64,000 bases of DNA from Geobacter sp. Lineage in GTDB: Bacteria > Desulfobacterota > Desulfuromonadia > Geobacterales > Pseudopelobacteraceae. Every line of letters starts with the position of its first letter. Position 1 is the first letter of the stretch. The position numbers and the translations under genes are program-made. The notes beneath the pieces are model-generated. The model was not told the DNA's origin. It saw only the letters and a program-made list of their open reading frames with translations, and ran no database searches. This document shows positions 17,854 through 27,038 of the stretch, in pieces. Location: the NCBI GenBank assembly GCA_003574895.1, contig PJFB01000003.1:372001-436000 (forward strand), in the 5' to 3' direction.

Positions 17854-17882
17854 TTCATATCACGACGATAGGTGGCAGTCAA
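17854..17882 (-). promoter_or_regulatory. Candidate sigma70 promoter of ptsH-ptsI-pilD
   Basis: On the minus strand TTGACT is followed after 17 bp by TATGAA, at 17882-17877 and 17859-17854. It is the best -35/-10 pair in the 160-bp gap before ptsH. Confidence 0.4.
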
Positions 17883-17956
17883 GTTGCGCGAACTTTGCAC
17901 CTGGTTCATTTCATTCAAGGTTTTTATTGTAATTTGTAAGATTAACCCCGAACGGA

Positions 17957-18838
17957 TTACTGCAATTCATATTCAGACATCTTTACGAAACGGAATCCCC
18001 TCCGTTTCAGTTCTGGCACTGCGGCAATGACCCCGGCAGCGGTATCCCCTTGCGGGTGGTTCATGTGCAAAATCACAATATCTCCTGGCACCGCCTTGAG
18101 CAGGGCTGCTTTGACCTGGTCCGTGCGGTAGGTCGCTCCGGCATCGCCAAGGATAGAGAAACCGATCACTTCCTGACCCAAACGATGTGAGACGGCCACT
18201 GCCACATCATCATAAAAAGCGGTCCCGGAACGATAGTAACGCGGCCTTTTGCCTGTAAGCGAGGTAATTTTCCGGGCATTGCCCTCTATTTCATCAACCA
18301 GTCCGCTTAAATCCTTTGTCCCTTGGATTCCGTAGACGCTACGGCCGGAGACGGATGCCGGCTTGTGTTGGAGACCATGATTGGCGATTTCGAACAGTGG
18401 ATTTTCGGCCAGCATCTTGAAAAGAGCCGGATTGGCGTCGATCCAGCGGGCATTGATGAAGAGGGTCGCGGGTATGTGCTCCTTTACCAGGAAGCCGATA
18501 AGGGTCGCATCAAAGCCGCTACCCTTGGGACTGCCACAGGCATCCAAGGTAAGAGCCAAAACCTTTTCCGAAGTTTTCAACCTGGTCCGGACACCTGTAA
18601 CCGTTTCGCCCCACTCTTTGGGTTCGCGACCGGCAAACTCGACAGCGATCCTCTCCTTCAGCGCCTTGTATTGTTCTTCCGCACCAGGGGTCGCACCGGA
18701 CTTAGCAATGCTCAAAGATGACGAAAGGCTATTATTTTGCCGAAGACCGCGTTGTTCGCACACAGCTGTTTTGCTCCACACCATGCATAACGAAGCGATA
18801 CAGATAGCAGACAGGGTAAAAAACAATCGATTGGCCAT
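17957..18838 (-). CDS. Exported polysaccharide deacetylase (NodB-like)
   Basis: 293 residues with a signal peptide ending around residue 27. The NodB-type core starts at about residue 90: LALTLDACGSP replaces the usual TFDDG motif but keeps the metal-binding Asp position, and HGLQHKP supplies the H-x3-H metal site; later RYYRSGTAFYDD and ILHMNHP match the other motifs. Such enzymes remove N-acetyl groups from surface polysaccharide or peptidoglycan. The substrate is unknown. It sits between the EIIA/rapZ group and ptsH, with a hairpin on its 5' side. Confidence 0.85.
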   Translation of the reverse strand: MANRLFFTLSAICIASLCMVWSKTAVCEQRGLRQNNSLSSSLSIAKSGATPGAEEQYKALKERIAVEFAGREPKEWGETVTGVRTRLKTSEKVLALTLDACGSPKGSGFDATLIGFLVKEHIPATLFINARWIDANPALFKMLAENPLFEIANHGLQHKPASVSGRSVYGIQGTKDLSGLVDEIEGNARKITSLTGKRPRYYRSGTAFYDDVAVAVSHRLGQEVIGFSILGDAGATYRTDQVKAALLKAVPGDIVILHMNHPQGDTAAGVIAAVPELKRRGFRFVKMSEYELQ

Positions 18839-18873
18839 GAGTATATCCTTATTTTAACCAGACCAACAAGCAG

Positions 18874-18907
18874 CATGGGCGAAGCAGATCCTCCTGCTTC
18901 GCCCATG
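18874..18907. terminator. Perfect 14-bp inverted repeat between EIIA and deacetylase genes
   Basis: CATGGGCGAAGCAG and CTGCTTCGCCCATG are perfect complements separated by ATCCTC. It lies 30 bp after the EIIA stop and 36 bp before the deacetylase start. No U-run follows on either strand, so it could be an atypical terminator, a processing site or an attenuating 5' hairpin. Confidence 0.55.
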
Positions 18908-18936
18908 ACAACATCATATTTAAAAAATGGCCGATG

Positions 18937-19329
18937 CTATTTGAGGAATTCTCCGGCTATGATGATCCCCTCGCGACCGCTCTTGCGCAACTCGGCGGCA
19001 AGTTCCGGCACCCCCAAACGGTCGCGTTTGGAACTAAACTCTATCATCATCGGAAGATTCACTCCGGTCAAAACTTCTATCTGACCTTCCTTGAGAAAAG
19101 ACATGGCCATATTGGACGGCGTACCGCCAAACAGGTCTGTCATGATTATCGCGCCCTCTTTGCTAACCTTTTCCACTGCGCTCACTACCTTGGACATGAT
19201 CTCGTCAGCCCGTTCATCAGGCGCTACCTCGACCTGTTCGCAACATTCGATCTGCCCGACAATCATTTCGGCCGACCGAATAAGTGCACCAGCCAAACCT
19301 GAATGTGTTACTAAAACCAATCCTGTCAT
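18937..19329 (-). CDS. Mannose-family PTS EIIA domain protein
   Basis: 130 residues starting at the ATG overlapping the rapZ stop (TAATG); longer reading frames upstream fall inside rapZ. MTGLVLVTHSGLAGAL carries the phospho-acceptor His9, and MTDLFGGTPSNMA is the characteristic EIIA(Man) motif. With HPr, EI, HPrK and RapZ but no EIIB or EIIC, it probably ends a regulatory phosphorelay. Confidence 0.93.
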   Translation of the reverse strand: MTGLVLVTHSGLAGALIRSAEMIVGQIECCEQVEVAPDERADEIMSKVVSAVEKVSKEGAIIMTDLFGGTPSNMAMSFLKEGQIEVLTGVNLPMMIEFSSKRDRLGVPELAAELRKSGREGIIIAGEFLK

Positions 19330-20189
19330 TACTGCCCCTTTTCTATATCGCGATGTGTTATTCGCACCGTTGATAATATTTTTTGCAGATGTTGCGCCGT
19401 GGCTTCGGCCAGGGCAACAGAGCGGTGCCGTCCACCGGTACAACCAATGGAGATGGTCAGATAAGATTTGCCTTCCCGCTGATATGCGGGCACAAGCATG
19501 TCAATCAGCGGGAAAAAATATTCCATAAAGGCAGCCGTCTCCGGCTGGGAAATGATAAAGGTCCGAACTGCCTCATCCAGCCCTGACAGTGCCTTGAGAT
19601 CCGGCACAAAATAAGGGTTGGGCAGGAAACGCACATCCATAACGATACTAGACTCCATCGGTATGCCATATCGGAAACCGAACGATTGTATCTCCACCAG
19701 TAGCGGATTGCTTCCCTCTTCACCCCGTACAATACGAAGGATGAAGTCCTTTAGCTGATGGACATTGAATTCGGAGCTGTCGATAATTCGGGTGGAAATT
19801 TGCCTCAGCCCGGCAAGCCGTTTCCGTTCGATCCTGATCCCATCGCTGACGGAACAGTGTTCATCGACCGGATGACGACGGCGGGTTTCTGAAAAGCGGC
19901 GCACGAGTGTTTCATCAGATGCATCAAAAAAGAATATCTCGATGCTATGGCCAGTCTTACGAATTTTTTGAAATGCGTTTTCGTAACCTTTGAAAAATTC
20001 GCGGCCGCGAATATCGGCCACCAAAACAATGCCTTTGAAACCTTCGCCGGACTTTTCTATAAGCTCGACAAACCGCTTGAAAAGACGTACCGGCAGATTA
20101 TCGATGCAATAGTATCCCTCGTCCTCTAACGCCCTGACCGCAGTGGATTTTCCTGAACCGGACATACCGGTAATGACGATAATGCGCAT
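19329..20189 (-). CDS. rapZ: RapZ, RNase adapter / nucleotide-binding protein
   Basis: 286 residues. Walker A GMSGSGKST lies at residues 8-16, and the family pattern DNLP, GRHRSV and the C-terminal CTGGRHRSVALAE are present. In E. coli RapZ controls RNase E cleavage of a small RNA that regulates glucosamine-6-phosphate synthase; the role in delta-proteobacteria is less clear. It sits in the classical rpoN-hpf-hprK-rapZ-EIIA gene order, 2 bp after hprK. Confidence 0.94.
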   Translation of the reverse strand: MRIIVITGMSGSGKSTAVRALEDEGYYCIDNLPVRLFKRFVELIEKSGEGFKGIVLVADIRGREFFKGYENAFQKIRKTGHSIEIFFFDASDETLVRRFSETRRRHPVDEHCSVSDGIRIERKRLAGLRQISTRIIDSSEFNVHQLKDFILRIVRGEEGSNPLLVEIQSFGFRYGIPMESSIVMDVRFLPNPYFVPDLKALSGLDEAVRTFIISQPETAAFMEYFFPLIDMLVPAYQREGKSYLTISIGCTGGRHRSVALAEATAQHLQKILSTVRITHRDIEKGQ

Positions 20190-20191
20190 GC

Positions 20192-21151
20192 CTACTCCAC
20201 CTCGTTACCCAAGGGACGCACCTCCATACGCGACAACAGGCGCTCCTGGAAATCGCGGGCTGAGTGGTAGCCCATCCCCTTGAGAAGGAAGTTGCGGGCC
20301 GCTACTTCAATGATCGACCCCATGTTCCTCCCGGGGCGGACCGGTATGATAATATGTGGCAGCTCTACGCCCAAGATGACGCTCCTGTGGTCGTCCAAGC
20401 CAATGCGATCGTACTCGTGACTTGGGTCCCATTCGACCAGTTCAAGCAGGATGTCGATGATTTTTTTCTCACGGATTGATGAAACACCATAAAGATCTTT
20501 GATATTGATGATGCCAAGTCCGCGAATCTCCATCAGGTGCTGAATGGATTCGATGGACTGCCCCACCAAGGCAGCCGGCATCTTCTTCTTGATATATATC
20601 ATGTCGTCGGCCACCAGGCGGTGTCCCCTGATAACAAGATCAAGGGCACATTCGCTTTTGCCGATGCCACTCTTGCCTGTCAGGAGGATACCGACCCCCA
20701 TAACATCAACAAGCACGCCATGCAGATGAGTAGTCGGCAACAACCGTTCTTCAAGAAACTTTGTGATCAGCGAGATGAAGGTAGACGATTGGTGATGAGT
20801 ATTGAGAACAGGGATACCAGCGGTTTCGGCTGCATCAAGGAAAAACTGCGGTGGGACGAGTTGCTTGGTTATGATAAAGCACGAGATCGGGAAAGTGCAT
20901 AACATCCTGACACTATCGATCGCAAGCCTGTCATCGATCTGGTTGAGATAGGATATTTCCGTGTTGCCGAGCACCTGTATCCGATCCGGATGCAGGTGCT
21001 CGGTATAACCAGCCAGCGCCAGACCAGGCTTTTGGATGCGTGAGCTGAATACCTGATTGCCAAGTCCCCTTTTGCCCGTAAGCAGGGTCAGTCCGAGGCC
21101 GTATTCGGTGTCATCCAGTAACTGCTGTATTGATAGGCTGATTCCGTCCAC
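20192..21151 (-). CDS. hprK: HPr kinase/phosphorylase
   Basis: 319 residues with a GTG start at 21151 (GGAG 7 nt upstream). Residues 144-150 read HGVLVDV and 157-167 give the P-loop LTGKSGIGKSE; RGLGIINI and the C-terminal signature complete the family pattern. It phosphorylates Ser46 of HPr with ATP and reverses the reaction with phosphate. Its substrate, with Ser46 intact, is encoded nearby. Confidence 0.95.
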   Translation of the reverse strand: MDGISLSIQQLLDDTEYGLGLTLLTGKRGLGNQVFSSRIQKPGLALAGYTEHLHPDRIQVLGNTEISYLNQIDDRLAIDSVRMLCTFPISCFIITKQLVPPQFFLDAAETAGIPVLNTHHQSSTFISLITKFLEERLLPTTHLHGVLVDVMGVGILLTGKSGIGKSECALDLVIRGHRLVADDMIYIKKKMPAALVGQSIESIQHLMEIRGLGIINIKDLYGVSSIREKKIIDILLELVEWDPSHEYDRIGLDDHRSVILGVELPHIIIPVRPGRNMGSIIEVAARNFLLKGMGYHSARDFQERLLSRMEVRPLGNEVE

Positions 21152-21162
21152 GGATTAACTCC

Positions 21163-21189
21163 GTAAAGACCCCCGCAGGGCGTCTTTAC
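21163..21189. other. Hairpin between hpf and hprK
   Basis: GTAAAGAC and GTCTTTAC form an 8-bp stem around a GC-rich loop. It sits directly after the hpf stop and next to the hprK Shine-Dalgarno. No U-tract follows, so it may tune hprK translation or transcript processing rather than terminate. Confidence 0.5.
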
Positions 21190-21738
21190 CTATGACCGAT
21201 GCGGCTCAATAAGGCCGTAGTTGCCATCTTTCCTGCGATAAAGAACATGAATCTCGCTGCTAACTGAGTCGGTAAAGACAATGAAGTCCTTATGGAGCAG
21301 ATCCATTTGCATCACTGCCTCATCAACCGACATAGGCTTGGCGGTTTCAGTTTTAGTCCTGATTACAACCGGCTCGGTATTGGCTTCGATACTTTCGGCC
21401 TGGAAAATTTTCTTGGAGATCTGGCGGCCCCGTTCTTCGCCATTGGGCTTGTGGGCCTTGATCTTTTCCTTGTAACGCTTGAGTTGACGCTCGATCTTGT
21501 CGATTACGGCATCCACTGCGGCATACATGTCGTTTGTGGCCTCAGACGCTTTGGTATTGACTCCTTTGGCACTGATGACAATCTCTACGATATGGCGTAT
21601 CTTCTTTTCGACCGCAAAATAGACCTGAGCGCTGGTAGGTTCGTCTATATATTTTGCTACCCTTTCAAGCTTCTCCTCGGCATATGACTTTAGGGAGTCA
21701 CTCTGCTCCATGTGTCTGAATGTTGTCGTTACCTGCAT
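21190..21738 (-). CDS. hpf: Ribosome hibernation promoting factor, long form
   Basis: 182 residues. The N-terminal S30AE domain (about 1-105) begins MQVTTTFRHMEQSDSLKSYAEEKLER. The C-terminal dimerisation domain follows a linker and includes KPMSVDEAVMQMDLLHKDFIVF and VLYRRKDGNYGLIEP. The long form lets one factor dimerise ribosomes into 100S particles. A strong AGGAGG precedes the ATG. It is encoded next to rpoN, as in many proteobacteria. Confidence 0.95.
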   Translation of the reverse strand: MQVTTTFRHMEQSDSLKSYAEEKLERVAKYIDEPTSAQVYFAVEKKIRHIVEIVISAKGVNTKASEATNDMYAAVDAVIDKIERQLKRYKEKIKAHKPNGEERGRQISKKIFQAESIEANTEPVVIRTKTETAKPMSVDEAVMQMDLLHKDFIVFTDSVSSEIHVLYRRKDGNYGLIEPHRS

Positions 21739-21791
21739 ACCTTCCTCCTCGTGTGGTTATTATGTGTTGAATTACCCCATGGAAAATGAGG

Positions 21792-23231
21792 TTAAAAGTG
21801 GCGCTTCCGTTCCGATGACGAACCGATTCTCAGCAATTCTCGGTATTTGGTAACAGTGCGCCGGGCAATATTGACTGTCTGCCCAAAAAGCATTTCGGCA
21901 ATTTTCTGATCTGAAAGCGGTTTTCTTGGGTCTTCCTTTTCTATGATCTCCTTGATGCGGTTTTTGACGCTCTCCGAGGCGACAAAATCACCCTCACTGG
22001 TGGAGAGGCCGCTGTTAAAAAAGTACTTCAACTCAAACATACCTTGTGGGGTCTGCATATACTTATTCGTAGTAACCCGACTGATGGTGGATTCGTGCAT
22101 GCCGATATCCTCAGCCACGTCCCTTAATACAAGGGGCCGCAGGTACTCTATGCCGCAGTCCAGAAACTCCCTCTGAAATTTGACAATACTTTTTGCCACT
22201 TTGTGAATAGTGCGCTGACGCTGCTGGATGCTCTTGATCAACCATTGGGCCGAGCGAATCTTCTCGCTTATATACTCCTCAGCCTTGGAGTCCATGGAAC
22301 CATTACCGCGAGCCTCGGAGTAAAACGGGTTGACCTTCAGATTCGGTAAACCTTCATCGTTCAGCATTACCACGTAATCATCGGCAATCTTGTAAATAAA
22401 AATATCCGGGGAGATGTATTGAACATCCTCTGAGCCATAAATCCTGCCGGGACGAGGGTCGAAACCGCCAATTATCTTGGCTGCAATAAGAACCTGGTTG
22501 AGATCAACTCCCAGATCCCTGGCAATCTGTTTGTACTTGCGTGTTTCCAGATCTTTAATATGATTGAGCAGGATTTTTTCGACAACACTCCCCTGCATCC
22601 CCAAAAAACGGGCCTGGATCAGAAGGCATTCCCGCAGATCACGGGCAGCCACACCAGTCGGGTCAAACTCCTGGATGCGTTCCAGAACCGGCAACACCAT
22701 ATCTCCACCTACAGAACAGGCTATGCTGACTTCATCCAGTGAGGCGCGTAGATATCCTTCCTCATCGATGTTACCGATAATTTCTTCCCCAATTATGATC
22801 TCATCTTCAGAAAAATGCCCCATGTGAAGCTGCCAGAGCAGATGATCCAGTAGTGTACCTTTACGGGTCAATAAATTCTCAAAGGAAGGGCGTTCATCCT
22901 CGCCGCTGTATTGCTCGCCAGAACTGTAGTTGTAACCGTCAAGGTAGCTGTCCCAATCACGCAGGGTATCTTCGCCAGTTTCAACCTCATGAAATTCATT
23001 TTCCTGTACGCTCGGCTCTGCCTCTTTCTCAGCCGCTTCCAGCGATTCTGCTTCACGGATGTCCTCGACTTCTACAGTCTCCTCAAGGAGCGGATTTTCC
23101 TCCAACTCCTGACGTACCACGTCCTGAAGCTCCATTCGAGTCAGCTGAAGCAGCTTGATGGCCTGCTGCAACTGGGGTGTCATAACCAGCTGCTGGGTCA
23201 TCTTCAGTTGTTGGCGCATCTCCATTGCCAT
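21792..23231 (-). CDS. rpoN: RNA polymerase sigma54 factor
   Basis: 479 residues. Region I is Gln/Leu-rich (RQQLKMTQQLVMTPQLQQAI), an acidic region II follows (about 55-100), then the core-binding domain, and the RpoN box ARRTVTKYRELL near the C-terminus that reads the -24 element. Three NtrC-family activators and several GG-N10-GC promoters in this window are consistent with broad sigma54 use. Confidence 0.97.
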   Translation of the reverse strand: MAMEMRQQLKMTQQLVMTPQLQQAIKLLQLTRMELQDVVRQELEENPLLEETVEVEDIREAESLEAAEKEAEPSVQENEFHEVETGEDTLRDWDSYLDGYNYSSGEQYSGEDERPSFENLLTRKGTLLDHLLWQLHMGHFSEDEIIIGEEIIGNIDEEGYLRASLDEVSIACSVGGDMVLPVLERIQEFDPTGVAARDLRECLLIQARFLGMQGSVVEKILLNHIKDLETRKYKQIARDLGVDLNQVLIAAKIIGGFDPRPGRIYGSEDVQYISPDIFIYKIADDYVVMLNDEGLPNLKVNPFYSEARGNGSMDSKAEEYISEKIRSAQWLIKSIQQRQRTIHKVAKSIVKFQREFLDCGIEYLRPLVLRDVAEDIGMHESTISRVTTNKYMQTPQGMFELKYFFNSGLSTSEGDFVASESVKNRIKEIIEKEDPRKPLSDQKIAEMLFGQTVNIARRTVTKYRELLRIGSSSERKRHF

Positions 23232-23272
23232 ACTGTTTCCTACCGGATGATTTTCAGATATATCAAACTAAA

Positions 23273-24013
23273 TCAGAGATGGAAATCATCGCCCAGATAA
23301 ATTTGCCGTGCCTTGCTGCTGGCAATGATTTCATCGGGGGTCCCGAATTCCAGGACTTCGCCGTTACTGAGTATGTAGGCCTCATCACAAACCCCAAGGG
23401 TTTCACGTACGTTATGATCCGAGATGAGGACCCCTATGTTTCGTTCCTTGAGTGACACTATAAGGTTCTGGATATCCGCCACAGCAATCGGATCGATGCC
23501 GGCAAATGGTTCATCCAACAGCATGAATGTCGGATTGGTTATCAGTGCCCGCGCAATTTCGACCCGACGTCTCTCTCCACCGGAGAGCGCATATCCTTTT
23601 GATCCGGCAATATGAGAGATGCCGAACTCCTCCAGCAGCTCATGCATTCTCCGCATACGGGCATCCTTGTTGGGCTCTACCGTTTCCAGAATGGCCAGAA
23701 GATTATCGGCCACCGAGAGTTTGCGGAAAACCGAAGCCTCCTGGGGTAGATAACTGATGCCCCGGCGAGCGCGTTGATACATGGGCAGATCGGTTATTTC
23801 TTCTTCGCCGATAAAAACCTGGCCCCCATCAGGCCGGGCAAGCCCAACCACCATATAAAAGGTGGTAGTTTTACCTGCACCATTCGGACCCAGCAATCCA
23901 ACCACTCTGCCCGCCTCAATGGATATATCAACCCCTCTCACCACGTGACGACCAGCGTAGTTTTTCTTCAGTCCCACAGTCCGGAGCCGGATTATTTCAG
24001 CGGGGACCAGCAT
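23273..24013 (-). CDS. lptB: LptB, ATPase of the LPS export ABC transporter
   Basis: 246 residues: Walker [10 protein letters not shown] (about 40-48), signature [16 protein letters not shown] and Walker [13 protein letters not shown], followed by the H-loop [10 protein letters not shown]. It powers extraction of LPS from the inner membrane with LptF and LptG, encoded at 31-33 kb. It overlaps the lptA end by 17 bp. Confidence 0.96.
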   Translation of the reverse strand: MLVPAEIIRLRTVGLKKNYAGRHVVRGVDISIEAGRVVGLLGPNGAGKTTTFYMVVGLARPDGGQVFIGEEEITDLPMYQRARRGISYLPQEASVFRKLSVADNLLAILETVEPNKDARMRRMHELLEEFGISHIAGSKGYALSGGERRRVEIARALITNPTFMLLDEPFAGIDPIAVADIQNLIVSLKERNIGVLISDHNVRETLGVCDEAYILSNGEVLEFGTPDEIIASSKARQIYLGDDFHL

Positions 24014-24524
24014 TACCCTTCCTTGCCGGTTGCTGAATGATCACCTCGACACGTTTGTTGGGGCTGCCTTGACCAGATGCAACACTTTTATCCTCATCAA
24101 TGATGTAGGTAATGATATTCGCGGATATGGTATCATCACCCTGCATAACCTTAGGATTGCCGGTCAGGGTAATACGCCCCAACCTGCTGTCGTAAACGGC
24201 ATGGGCTGCGGTGCCAAGACGGTTTTCATGTACTATGCGCACGTTACCGTCTGCTTCGATCTTTTCAACATCCTTTTTGCCTTCGGCATAACTGATGGTA
24301 AGCTTGTCGGCATAAATGGTGATATCACCCTGCTTTGCCACCACGTTACCACTAAAAACGGCTGTTTTGCCCTTGTTGTCAGCCGACATTTCATTGGACT
24401 TGATTGAGATAGGTTGGGTCGAACGATCTTTGCTTTGAGTTTTTACGTCAGTGGCAGCCAGCAACATGGGAACTGCCAAGCAAGACATGAAAATGACCAA
24501 TATTATTATCTTAAATATATTCAT
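23997..24524 (-). CDS. lptA: LptA, periplasmic LPS bridge protein
   Basis: 175 residues with a signal peptide ending near LLAA (about 24). An OstA-type domain follows, with [20 protein letters not shown] and repeated short beta strands ([17 protein letters not shown]). LptA oligomerises into the periplasmic bridge that carries LPS from LptC to LptD. It lies between lptC and lptB, the normal order. Confidence 0.92.
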   Translation of the reverse strand: MNIFKIIILVIFMSCLAVPMLLAATDVKTQSKDRSTQPISIKSNEMSADNKGKTAVFSGNVVAKQGDITIYADKLTISYAEGKKDVEKIEADGNVRIVHENRLGTAAHAVYDSRLGRITLTGNPKVMQGDDTISANIITYIIDEDKSVASGQGSPNKRVEVIIQQPARKGNAGPR

Positions 24525-24587
24525 AGGATTAACTTCGATTATCCCAGGTAATAGGTAATCTCCACAAAGAGGAGAGCAGGTTCGGCA

Positions 24588-25163
24588 TCAACGTTTTTTT
24601 GCTGCCGCTACAGTGGCATCGATTGACTTGAGAAATTTGGCTTTCTGGTCTTTCACATCCAACTCCATCCCTGTGGCAACCAGCGTCAACCGCTGCTGTT
24701 GGAATTCAACCTGTTCCGCTGTTCGAAACTCCGACTTGGCTGCAAGATAATCAATTGATTCGGTTTTAAAGCGAGCTCCGGAACCGGTTGTCATGTGAAC
24801 CGCGCCGCGAAGCTTGACATCTCTGGTTTTTGTAGAGTATTCGCCTTTGGAAGCCTCCACGTTTATGTTACCTGCAGAGCCGGAGTTGGCGAATTCCATC
24901 CGAATCCCGTCCAGAAAAACCAAATCACCGCTTTTACTGTATTCAGCCTTCTCAGCAACAAGCTCCCACACAGGTGTACCATCACGCATTTCAGTAAAGC
25001 GGGCATTATGTAAAGCCACGTCTATGTTCTGGGGAAGCTGAAGATGGACCGATTCCAGCTGGGCCTGTTTAGAACCCTTCAAGGAGATGGTGACCACGAT
25101 GCCTATGATCGCCGTCGTAACCAGAATGGCCAACACAAATCTGATATTCCCAAGCGATAACAT
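24588..25163 (-). CDS. lptC: LptC, LPS export membrane protein
   Basis: 191 residues. One N-terminal transmembrane helix (about 8-28) anchors a periplasmic beta-jellyroll domain (VWELVAEKAEYSKSG, GEYSTKTRDVKLRGAV). LptC receives LPS from LptBFG and passes it to LptA. It is encoded between kdsC and lptA, as in most Gram-negative bacteria. Confidence 0.93.
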   Translation of the reverse strand: MLSLGNIRFVLAILVTTAIIGIVVTISLKGSKQAQLESVHLQLPQNIDVALHNARFTEMRDGTPVWELVAEKAEYSKSGDLVFLDGIRMEFANSGSAGNINVEASKGEYSTKTRDVKLRGAVHMTTGSGARFKTESIDYLAAKSEFRTAEQVEFQQQRLTLVATGMELDVKDQKAKFLKSIDATVAAAKKR

Positions 25164-25248
25164 AGCGTATCAACTATAACATCGTGTCAATGGGCTGTCC
25201 AGCAAAACGTGCGACATCCAGCACTTTTGGCACAAAGCTTGAATACAG

Positions 25249-25764
25249 TTACAATTCATATCGCCGGGAGACTTCGTCCCATACACCACGAGCCTTAAGT
25301 ATCAGGTCGCAAACCTCCCGAACCGAGCCCCTGCCCCCCCTTAAGGAAGCAGTATAATGCGCAACAGCCTTTACCTCTGGAAGAGCATCCCGTGGTGCAG
25401 CAGCAAAACCCACTTGGCGCATTACCGGTACGTCAATTATATCGTCACCCATGTAGGCGATCTGGCTGTTATCCAGACCGGTCTTCAACTTAACGTCCTC
25501 ATAACTTTCCAGCTTTTTCAGTGCCCCCTGATAGACCAGGGCAATGCCCAACTCCTTGGCGCGGATATCCACCACAACTGAAACACGGCCAGTGATGATA
25601 CCGACTTGAATACCATAGCGCTGTAGCATCTTGATCCCATGGCCATCACGCACGTTGAAACATTTTGTTTCAAGACCACTGCCGTCATAGATGATACTGC
25701 CATCGGTCATGACTCCGTCCACATCTAACAGCAGTAACTGAATATTTTTAAGTAGGTCGTTCAT
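25249..25764 (-). CDS. kdsC: KdsC, 3-deoxy-D-manno-octulosonate 8-phosphate phosphatase
   Basis: 171 residues of the HAD superfamily. The nucleophile and acid/base are Asp14 and Asp16 in LLLDVDGVMTDG; GRVS and YMGDDIIDVPVM give the remaining HAD motifs. It dephosphorylates Kdo-8-phosphate in LPS core synthesis. The start ATG overlaps the kdsD stop (TGATG). Confidence 0.95.
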   Translation of the reverse strand: MNDLLKNIQLLLLDVDGVMTDGSIIYDGSGLETKCFNVRDGHGIKMLQRYGIQVGIITGRVSVVVDIRAKELGIALVYQGALKKLESYEDVKLKTGLDNSQIAYMGDDIIDVPVMRQVGFAAAPRDALPEVKAVAHYTASLRGGRGSVREVCDLILKARGVWDEVSRRYEL

Positions 25765-26729
25765 CAGGCAATCCCGGCTTTCAATATGTCATGCAGATGG
25801 ATAATGCCGCAAGGAAAAGAGCTGTTTTCATCCTCGAAAACAAACAGAGATGTTATGGAATTATGCTCCATGATTTGCAGCGCCGCAGCCGCCAGCTCAT
25901 TGCGCTTTATTCGCCTTGGATTAAGCTTCATCAGCTCGGCAGCCCGCTGCCCAAGGATATCGTACCCCTTCTCCAATGCCCGCCGCAAATCACCGTCAGT
26001 GATAATACCCAGCAGAGAGCCATCTTCGCCACTGACACCGGTTACCCCTAGCCCCTTGGAAGTGATAACGAACAGAGCATCTTTCATCAATGTCTGGTCT
26101 TTAACGATCGGGATTGCCTCGCCGGTGTGCATCAAATCTTCCACGCGGATAAGCAGCTTTTTCCCCAACGAACCGCCTGGATGGAAGATCGCAAAATCCT
26201 CGGCCCGGAAACCTCGCTTGACCAGCAGAGCCACTGCCAAGGCATCCCCCATGGCCAGAGTAGCGGTAGTTGACGCCGTCGGCGCCAACCCCAGCGGGCA
26301 AGCTTCCTCCTTTACCGACACATCAAGAAAAACATCGCTGCTGCGAACCAGGGCAGAAGCAACATTCCCGCACATGGCCACCAAATGCGCCCCCAAACGT
26401 TTGATCACAGGCAGAATTCGCAACAACTCCTCGGTCTCACCACTGTTGGAGATGGCAATCACAACATCGCCGGTCATAATCATCCCCAGATCACCGTGAA
26501 TTCCTTCAGCCGGGTGTAGAAAAAAGGCCGGCGTACCGGTAGATGCCATGGTAGAGGCGATCTTCTGGCCGATTAAGCCGGATTTGCCCATACCGCTCAC
26601 AACCACGCGCCCCTTGCTGGCCAGAATCAGATCAACAGCACTTTCAAAAGACGTGTCGATACGCTCCACCATTGCCAGAAGCGCTTCCGCCTCGGTCCGT
26701 ATAACCCGTTTTGCTTCTTCCAGTAACAT
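25764..26729 (-). CDS. kdsD: KdsD, D-arabinose 5-phosphate isomerase
   Basis: 321 residues from the ATG at 26729, where family similarity begins (MLLEEAKRVIRTEAEALL); an open frame runs further upstream to 26810 without a good ribosome site. An SIS domain (SGMGKSGLIGQKIASTMASTG, ISNSGETEELL) is followed by two CBS domains (about 200-321). It converts ribulose 5-phosphate to arabinose 5-phosphate, the first step to Kdo. Confidence 0.94.
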   Translation of the reverse strand: MLLEEAKRVIRTEAEALLAMVERIDTSFESAVDLILASKGRVVVSGMGKSGLIGQKIASTMASTGTPAFFLHPAEGIHGDLGMIMTGDVVIAISNSGETEELLRILPVIKRLGAHLVAMCGNVASALVRSSDVFLDVSVKEEACPLGLAPTASTTATLAMGDALAVALLVKRGFRAEDFAIFHPGGSLGKKLLIRVEDLMHTGEAIPIVKDQTLMKDALFVITSKGLGVTGVSGEDGSLLGIITDGDLRRALEKGYDILGQRAAELMKLNPRRIKRNELAAAALQIMEHNSITSLFVFEDENSSFPCGIIHLHDILKAGIA

Positions 26730-27038
26730 ACCCTGCCCCGCTTCGTTGTCAAAGATACTGCATCTCATATTTGTAGTGGATAAAAAAAGCCTGAGATGCG
26801 CACGGGTCACATCTCAGCCGAGTCAGTAAATACCAAAACAAAAAAAATAGCAACAACCTGTGATTGTTTCAGACGGCAGATCACCTCTACAAAGGCTCCG
26901 TGCCAATGTCATGTCTTGATTTATTTTCTTTTATCGGTACTATGTTTGCGCTTTCTCATCGCTGGTATTTTTGCACATGAATACAAAGAATCTTCAAAAA
27001 ACCAATCAGCAAATATTAAAAACACTCAGGAGAATCCC
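26730..27038. other. Divergent intergenic region between kdsD and the M24 peptidase gene
   Basis: About 310 bp separating the minus-strand kdsD group from the plus-strand peptidase gene. Open frames continue into it from both sides but lack ribosome sites and family similarity. It should hold the promoters for both directions; no confident -35/-10 or sigma54 element was found. Confidence 0.5.

Noticed and set aside
19330..19443. N-terminal extension of the EIIA gene
   Set aside because: It overlaps rapZ and does not resemble EIIA; the ATG in TAATG gives the exact family start.
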